DNA from: Candidatus Methylomirabilota bacterium
GTDB lineage: Bacteria > Methylomirabilota > Methylomirabilia > Methylomirabilales > 2-02-FULL-66-22
DNA length: 13,566 nt
Reading direction: 5' to 3'
NCBI GenBank assembly: GCA_016208645.1
Contig: JACQXP010000247.1
Span: 1-13,566, forward strand
The position numbers and the translations under genes are program-made. Every line of letters starts with the position of its first letter. The first letter of the stretch is position 1. A model generated the notes under the pieces. That model worked only from the letters and a program-made list of their open reading frames with translations. It did not search any database and was not told where the DNA came from. Shown piece after piece: positions 8,007 to 13,566 of the stretch.

Positions 8007-9500
8007 ATGGAGCCCGGTACCTCTTCTCTTAACCCTCCGACGCTCGCCCAGCCACTCAGGGGCCTGTTCGAGAGCCGGTTCGGGGAGCCGGTGGAGCGCG
8101 TCGTGACCCTCAAAGGCGACGCCTCGGACCGGAAGCTCTTCCGCCTGTCGGCGGCGTCGCACACGGCGATCGGCGTCGTCAATCCGGACGCCCGGGAGAA
8201 CCGCGCCTTCCTCGAGTTCTCCCGCCACTTCGGCAGGTGCGGCCTGCCGGTCCCCGAGATTTACGCCGAGGACCTCGATCGGGGGATGTACCTGGAAGAG
8301 GATCTGGGCGACACGACGCTCTTTCAGTTCCTCACGGCGAACCGCGTCACGGACGAACTCTCCAGCGAGACCCTCGACCTGTACCGGAAGGTGGTCGAGC
8401 TGCTGCCGCGGTTCCAGATCGAGGCCGGCCGGACGCTGAACTACGACGTGTGCTACCCGCGATCCGGCTTCGACAGGCAGTCCATGCTGTGGGACCTCAA
8501 CTACTTCAAGTACTACTTCCTTCGCCTGGCGAAGATCCCCTTCAGCGAGCAGGCGCTCGAGGACGATTTCGAGCGGTTCGCCGAGTTCCTGCTCCAGGCC
8601 GAGCGGCGCTTCTTCCTCTACCGCGACTTCCAGTCCCGCAACATCATGGTCCGGGAAGGGAGGCCGTTCTTCATTGATTACCAGGGTGGGCGGCGCGGGG
8701 CGCTCCAGTACGACGTCGCGTCCCTGCTGTTCGACGCGAAGGCCGACCTCCCATTCGAGGTCCGCGACGAACTTCTCGAACGGTACCTCGAAGCCGCCGC
8801 GACGCTCGAGCCGATCGACCGCCACGCCTTTCTGACCTGCTACCCCGGCTTCGTCTATATCCGGATCATGCAGGCGATGGGGGCCTACGGCCTGCGCGGC
8901 TTCTACGAGCGGAAGCACCACTTCCTGGCCAGCATCCCCTACGCGATCCGGAACCTGGAGTACCTGCTGCGGACGGCTGAGCTTCCCGTCGCACTGCCCG
9001 AGTTGACGCAGGTGTGGCTCCGCCTGGTCGCGTCCTCCTCCCTCCGGCAGTTCGGCACCGCCTCGCTCAAGCTCACGGTGCGGATCCAGAGCTTCGCGTA
9101 CACGGACGGCGTGCCGACCGACGAGAAGGGACACGGCGGCGGCTACGTGTTCGACTGCCGGGCCCTGCCCAACCCCGGCCGGTTCGAGGAGTACGCGAAG
9201 CTGACAGGCCAGGACGATGCCGTGATCGCTTTCCTCGAGAACGAGCCCGCCGTGCGCGACTTCATCCGCCACGTCTTCGCCTTGATCGACCAGACCGTCG
9301 AGAACTACCAGCAGCGTAACTTCACCGACCTCCTGGTCGCGTTTGGCTGCACCGGCGGCCAACACCGCTCGGTGTACTGCGCCGAGCGGCTGGCGGCGCA
9401 CCTGCGTGAGCGATTCCCGGTGAACGTCGAGGTGCGCCACCTGGCGCAGGAGAACAGCAGCCTCACCCCCGGCCCTGGGGGAGAGGGAGCAAAGCGATGA
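8007..9500 (+). CDS. AmgK-like sugar kinase fused to a RapZ C-terminal domain
   Basis: The 497-residue protein has two domains. Residues 1 to about 345 are an aminoglycoside-phosphotransferase-fold kinase. They include GDASDRKLFRL near residue 38, a hinge segment LEEDLGDTTLFQFL, the catalytic loop YRDFQSRN with Asp207 and Asn212 (Tyr replaces the usual His), and the metal-binding Asp224 in FIDYQ, followed by QYDVASLL. This layout matches AmgK, which phosphorylates the anomeric OH of N-acetylmuramate. Residues about 352-485 match the C-terminal half of RapZ, including the signature GCTGGQHRSVY (447-457). In E. coli that half binds glucosamine-6-phosphate and the sRNA GlmZ. RapZ's own N-terminal ATPase domain is absent and the kinase occupies its place. 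The gene overlaps the nucleotidyltransferase gene by 4 bp. The substrate is inferred; no Shine-Dalgarno is visible before the ATG. Confidence 0.88.
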   Translation: MEPGTSSLNPPTLAQPLRGLFESRFGEPVERVVTLKGDASDRKLFRLSAASHTAIGVVNPDARENRAFLEFSRHFGRCGLPVPEIYAEDLDRGMYLEEDLGDTTLFQFLTANRVTDELSSETLDLYRKVVELLPRFQIEAGRTLNYDVCYPRSGFDRQSMLWDLNYFKYYFLRLAKIPFSEQALEDDFERFAEFLLQAERRFFLYRDFQSRNIMVREGRPFFIDYQGGRRGALQYDVASLLFDAKADLPFEVRDELLERYLEAAATLEPIDRHAFLTCYPGFVYIRIMQAMGAYGLRGFYERKHHFLASIPYAIRNLEYLLRTAELPVALPELTQVWLRLVASSSLRQFGTASLKLTVRIQSFAYTDGVPTDEKGHGGGYVFDCRALPNPGRFEEYAKLTGQDDAVIAFLENEPAVRDFIRHVFALIDQTVENYQQRNFTDLLVAFGCTGGQHRSVYCAERLAAHLRERFPVNVEVRHLAQENSSLTPGPGGEGAKR

Positions 9501-10222
9501 AGGCGATGGTCCTCGCGGCCGGCGTCGGGAGCCGGCTGCGGCCGCTCACCGACGAGATCCCGAAGGCCCTGCTCGACGTCGGCGGCGCGCCGATGATCGA
9601 GCGGGTGATCCGGCGTCTCAAGGCGGCCGGTGTCACCGCGCTCGTCGTGAACCTCTTCCACCTGGGTGACCGCATCGTGGAGTTCCTGGCCTCGAAGGGA
9701 GACTTCGGGCTCCACATCGAATTCACGCGCGAGGCCGAGCTGCTCGACACCGGCGGGGGGCTGAAGCACGCGGCGTGGTTCTTCGAGGACGGCCGGCCGT
9801 TCTTCCTCCACAACGTGGACGTCCTGAGCGACATCGACCTCACGGGGCTGCTCCGGTTCCACCAACAGGTTGGAGGGCTGGCGACGCTCGCGGTCCAGAA
9901 CCGGCCGAGCGGGCGTCGGCTCCTGTTCGACCGCGACGGACGGCTGTGCGGCCGGGAGTCGCCGGAGGGCGTGGAGTGGGCGAGGGGGCCGCGGAGCGGC
10001 GTCGAGCGGCTCGCCTTCACCGGGATCCACGTGATCGATCCCGCGATCTTCCCCAGGATGACCGAAACGGGGACCTTTCCGATCACCCGGACCTACCTGC
10101 GGCTCGCCGGGGAGGGGGAAGGGATCGTCGCCTACCGGGCCGACGGGAGCTACTGGCAGGACATCGGCTCGCCGGAGAAGCTGGAGGCGGCACGCAAACG
10201 CGCGGCCGGGCCGCCCGCCTGA
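9497..10222 (+). CDS. MurU-like sugar-1-phosphate nucleotidyltransferase
   Basis: This 241-residue enzyme has the nucleotidyltransferase (GT-A-like) fold. The N-terminal nucleotide loop reads LAAGVGSRLRPLT with Lys23 in IPKALL. LDTGGG at 83-88 and the metal-binding HNVD (105-108) follow, and TGIHVIDP and the C-terminal YWQDIGSPEKL complete the family pattern. Such enzymes join a sugar-1-phosphate to a nucleoside triphosphate. The short length and LDTGGG motif resemble MurU (MurNAc-1-phosphate uridylyltransferase) more than RmlA or GalU, which are longer or carry other motifs. It is translationally coupled to the kinase fusion by a 4-bp overlap. The pair could thus make a UDP-sugar from a free sugar, as AmgK-MurU do in peptidoglycan recycling. 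The nucleotide and sugar are inferred. Confidence 0.85.
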   Translation: MKAMVLAAGVGSRLRPLTDEIPKALLDVGGAPMIERVIRRLKAAGVTALVVNLFHLGDRIVEFLASKGDFGLHIEFTREAELLDTGGGLKHAAWFFEDGRPFFLHNVDVLSDIDLTGLLRFHQQVGGLATLAVQNRPSGRRLLFDRDGRLCGRESPEGVEWARGPRSGVERLAFTGIHVIDPAIFPRMTETGTFPITRTYLRLAGEGEGIVAYRADGSYWQDIGSPEKLEAARKRAAGPPA

Positions 10223-10241
10223 TCACCGCACCGCAGCGTGG

Positions 10242-10271
10242 ACTCGGGTTCGAGTCCCGATAGGGTCACCA
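10242..10271 (+). pseudogene. 3' fragment of tRNA-Glu (T-arm, acceptor 3' strand and CCA)
   Basis: These 30 bases match the last 30 of tRNA-Glu (6750-6779) at 28 positions; the differences are A to G in the T-loop and C to T in the acceptor strand. No matching 5' half exists upstream, where the nucleotidyltransferase gene ends only 20 bases away. It is therefore a fragment, not a tRNA. With the intact tRNA it forms direct repeats 3,492 bp apart. Confidence 0.85.
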
Positions 10272-10275
10272 AAGA

Positions 10276-10306
10276 AAAACGCGGGGTCGCATCAACCCCG
10301 CGTTTT
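10276..10306. terminator. Bidirectional terminator between nucleotidyltransferase gene and glnS
   Basis: AAAACGCGGGGT (10276-10287) and ACCCCGCGTTTT (10295-10306) form a perfect 12-bp stem with a CGCATCA loop. A-rich sequence before it and TTTTCGCTTT within and after it allow termination in both directions. It sits between convergent genes and is related in sequence to the tRNA operon terminator at 6785. Confidence 0.85.
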
Positions 10307-10329
10307 CGCTTTCCCGTCCGGCGTTTGAC

Positions 10330-12021
<1,692 letters not shown>

Positions 12022-12434
12022 GGTTGCATCTCTTCTGGGGGGAACCCCTCGACAAGTATGGGAAAACGGCGCTCCCGCCTCTCGCGCCCGGAGGGTTTCG
12101 TCCTCTGGGGGTGTTCGCGCCTGATCGTCCGTCCGGAGGACGGCTTTCTTATTGCCGGCGGCGGGTGTCCAGGCCGGACCCTGCCTTGTATAGGCCAATC
12201 GCGGCGTCCTTGACTCCAGGCGATGACTTGCGCTAAAAGGGCTCATCCGAGCGGGCCATCCCTGGCCTGACAAAAAATGTCTTGGGGGGACAAGTTTTTT
12301 CACGTGGCGAATGCGTGTGGCATCCTGGGGCGGGAACAGGGGGAAGCCGATACGGAATCGTCGCTCCATCCAACCCGCTGTGTTTCCTAGGAAATCCCAC
12401 CCTTCACGGGCGAGAGCCATGGGAAAGACAGACA
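12022..12434. other. Gene-free region between glnS and the pilin promoter
   Basis: I find no credible gene here. It holds small hairpins: CCGTCC/GGACGG at 12129-12143 followed by CTTTCTT, and CTTG/CAAG at 12281-12294 followed by six Ts. There is also a weak TTGACT at 12210, and a cluster of TGTC/GACA boxes at 12269-12292. The latter part probably serves the pilin gene. Confidence 0.55.
12269..12292. promoter_or_regulatory. Possible activator (PilR-like) binding cluster
   Basis: GACA (12269-12272), TGTC (12278-12281) and GACA (12289-12292) lie within 24 bases, next to A- and T-tracts. They are about 145-165 bases upstream of the sigma-54 promoter, a usual distance for an enhancer. PilR sites in Pseudomonas contain TGTC cores. 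The assignment is inference. Confidence 0.3.
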
Positions 12435-12449
12435 TGGCACGGATGCTGC
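12435..12449 (+). promoter_or_regulatory. Sigma-54 promoter of the pilin gene
   Basis: TGGCAC-N5-CTGC at 12435-12449 matches the consensus TGGCAC-N5-TTGC at all but one fixed base, with the -24 GG and -12 GC at the correct spacing. Transcription would begin near 12461, about 84 bases before the pilin ATG. Sigma-54 control by PilS/PilR is well known for pilA genes. Confidence 0.75.
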
Positions 12450-12515
12450 CTCCGCAATGGGAGCCGGGGGATGTCTGCCCCCGGGGGTCTGACACTGACA
12501 GAAGTAACCCCCCAG

Positions 12516-12538
12516 CCCGATGGAGAATCGGGGGAGGA
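12516..12538 (+). promoter_or_regulatory. Leader hairpin with GGA loop abutting the pilin ribosome site
   Basis: CCCGAT (12516-12521) and ATCGGG (12527-12532) form a 6-bp stem with loop GGAGA, directly followed by the GGAGGA ribosome site at 12533-12538, 6 bases before the ATG. A GGA in a hairpin loop plus one in the ribosome site resembles CsrA/RsmA targets. It may control translation. Confidence 0.4.
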
Positions 12539-12544
12539 ATCGCG

Positions 12545-12997
12545 ATGAGCGACTCCCCGCACAAGGCGGGCAAGGGATTCACGCTGATCGAGCTGCTCAT
12601 CGTCGTGGCCATCATCGGTATCCTGGCGGCCATCGCCATCCCCAACCTGGTGACTGCCCAGCGGAAGTCGAAATATTCCCGCGCCGCCGCGGATGTGAAG
12701 ACGGCGGCGACCCAGGCCATCGTGTACGGCAACGACAAGAACGCCTACCCGACCACCATCAGGGTGATGCGCGACGGGGGATACGCCAACGTCGGCGACA
12801 CCGATCCGTGGACGAACAGCTACCAGCTCTCCGCGGCGCTGACCGGGCGACTCACGCCTGGGCAGACCGACGACGTCTACGTCTACAGCAAGGGTGCCAG
12901 CACCACGGGGGTGTACCCCGAACCGTTTACCTCCACCACCGGGGACGGGGGATCCGTGGGTTATTCCTCCGTGTACGGGTCCTGGACCGGATATTAG
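12545..12997 (+). CDS. Type IV pilin / GspG-like pseudopilin precursor
   Basis: The 150-residue precursor has a short basic leader of 11 residues ending KG, then the class III signal FTLIELLIVVAIIGILAAIA. The prepilin peptidase should cut between Gly11 and Phe12, leaving a 139-residue pilin with the conserved Glu5. The hydrophobic helix (mature 1-25) anchors it in the membrane and forms the fibre core. The C-terminal globular part has YPTT and DPWTNSYQ, which recall the calcium-site region of T2SS major pseudopilin GspG, and ends in a Tyr/Gly/Ser-rich tail. No other pilus or T2SS gene is in view, so pilin and pseudopilin cannot be separated. A strong ribosome site and a sigma-54 promoter precede it. 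The upstream frame stays open to 12311, but only the ATG at 12545 gives a normal prepilin leader. Confidence 0.9.
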   Translation: MSDSPHKAGKGFTLIELLIVVAIIGILAAIAIPNLVTAQRKSKYSRAAADVKTAATQAIVYGNDKNAYPTTIRVMRDGGYANVGDTDPWTNSYQLSAALTGRLTPGQTDDVYVYSKGASTTGVYPEPFTSTTGDGGSVGYSSVYGSWTGY

Positions 12998-13200
12998 AAT
13001 CCTGCAGGTGCTCGATCCGCCTCGAACCTCCGAACGCTCCCCTGCCAGCCCCACCTCCTCGATCCACTTCCTTGTCTGGTCGGGCAACCCGTCGCGGGTT
13101 CAGGCTGGACGAACCGGTCGAAGATGAGTAGGCTGTCTCCGCGAAAGAGCGGTGACGACCCGCACATCCTCCGAGGGAGGGGATTCATAAGGAGGCGCGC

Positions 13201-13566
13201 ATGACCCAACTCTTCGAGAATCGTGTCAAGCGGATGCTCAAGGCCGGAAAGAAGACCGCGGGGGCCTGGGCGCAACTGTGCAGTCCCACGTCCACGGAGA
13301 TCCTGTGCCGCGGCGGCTTCGACTGGGTGCTGATTGACATGGAGCACTCCCCGGGTGACCTGCAGACACTCGTCGCACAGCTCCAGGCCATGGGCGGCTC
13401 CGGCGTCGTGCCCCTGGTCCGCGCCCCCTGGAACGATCTGGTGTGGATCAAGCGGATCCTGGATGCCGGGGCCTACGGGGTCATGATTCCGTCGGTGAAC
13501 ACGCGGGAGCAGGCCGTCGCCGCCGTCCAGGCCTGCAAGTATCCGCCGGTCGGCATCCGCGGGATC
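13201..13566 (+). CDS. HpcH/HpaI-family aldolase, 5' part (runs off the window)
   Basis: These 122 codons are the N-terminal half of a class II pyruvate aldolase of the HpcH/HpaI family. It cleaves 4-hydroxy-2-keto acids such as 4-hydroxy-2-ketoheptanedioate or 2-keto-3-deoxy-L-rhamnonate. Visible marks are FDWVLIDMEHSP with His49, the base-like residue, and PLVRAPWND with Arg74, which would hold the pyruvyl carboxylate. GAYGVMIPSVNTREQA and YPPVGIRG follow in the usual order. The metal-binding Glu and Asp lie beyond the window edge. An AAGGAGG ribosome site at about 13190 precedes the ATG at ideal spacing. The substrate cannot be named from this half. The 200 bases between it and the pilin hold no gene or clear terminator. 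Confidence 0.9.
   Translation, partial: MTQLFENRVKRMLKAGKKTAGAWAQLCSPTSTEILCRGGFDWVLIDMEHSPGDLQTLVAQLQAMGGSGVVPLVRAPWNDLVWIKRILDAGAYGVMIPSVNTREQAVAAVQACKYPPVGIRGI

Noticed and set aside
7668..9440. A 590-codon open frame on the minus strand
   Set aside because: Antisense shadow of the kinase-RapZ fusion, whose motifs are unmistakable on the plus strand.
10196..10271. A third complete tRNA gene
   Set aside because: Only the T-arm and 3' acceptor strand are present; no GACCCTA or anticodon arm is found upstream, where the nucleotidyltransferase coding region ends.
12210..12300. Small RNA gene from TTGACT to the T-tract
   Set aside because: The -10 box is poor and the terminator stem is only 4 bp; not enough to call a gene.
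12022..12738. N-terminal extension of GlnRS to 802 residues
   Set aside because: The extra part crosses the sigma-54 promoter and pilin start on the other strand and is not GlnRS-like; the ATG at 12021 gives the normal length.

Overview
The window is high-GC bacterial DNA (hand-counted 60-base lines run from about 52% GC in the 7.2 kb region to 75% in gltX). Separate GluRS and GlnRS enzymes, a sigma-54 promoter in front of a pilin gene, GTG and TTG starts, and phased GTAC repeats beside two genes suggest an uncultivated environmental bacterium with a large high-GC genome. A deltaproteobacterial, NC10 or Rokubacteria-like lineage would fit, but this is inference and nothing here fixes the taxon.

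Left part (1-3341, leftward): a repeat element, an ArnT/PMT-type membrane glycosyltransferase, and a solitary UgpC/MsmX-type sugar ABC transporter ATPase. Centre-left (3664-6819, rightward): gltX with a good sigma-70 promoter, a second copy of the repeat element directly after its stop codon, greA overlapping an HD-domain hydrolase gene, then a tRNA-Gln(CTG)/tRNA-Glu(CTC) operon with its own promoter and terminator.

Centre (6780-10306): an apparently inserted segment bounded by the tRNA-Glu 3' end and a second, 28/30-identical copy of that 3' end at 10242-10271, each followed by a related terminator hairpin. It holds a lower-GC two-gene module (an unknown helical protein plus a RelE-like toxin) and a two-gene operon encoding a sugar-kinase/RapZ-C fusion and a MurU-like nucleotidyltransferase. 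The second operon looks like an AmgK/MurU-type anomeric sugar kinase and nucleotidyltransferase pathway with a built-in amino-sugar sensor domain. It is the most system-like content of the window.

Right part: glnS (leftward, convergent with the preceding operon), a 520-base gene-free region carrying a near-consensus sigma-54 promoter and possible activator and CsrA-type sites, a type IV pilin/GspG-like gene, and the 5' part of an HpcH/HpaI-family aldolase gene that runs off the end. Ignoring the inserted segment, gltX, greA, HD, tRNA-Gln, tRNA-Glu and glnS would form one compact glutamate/glutamine decoding neighbourhood.
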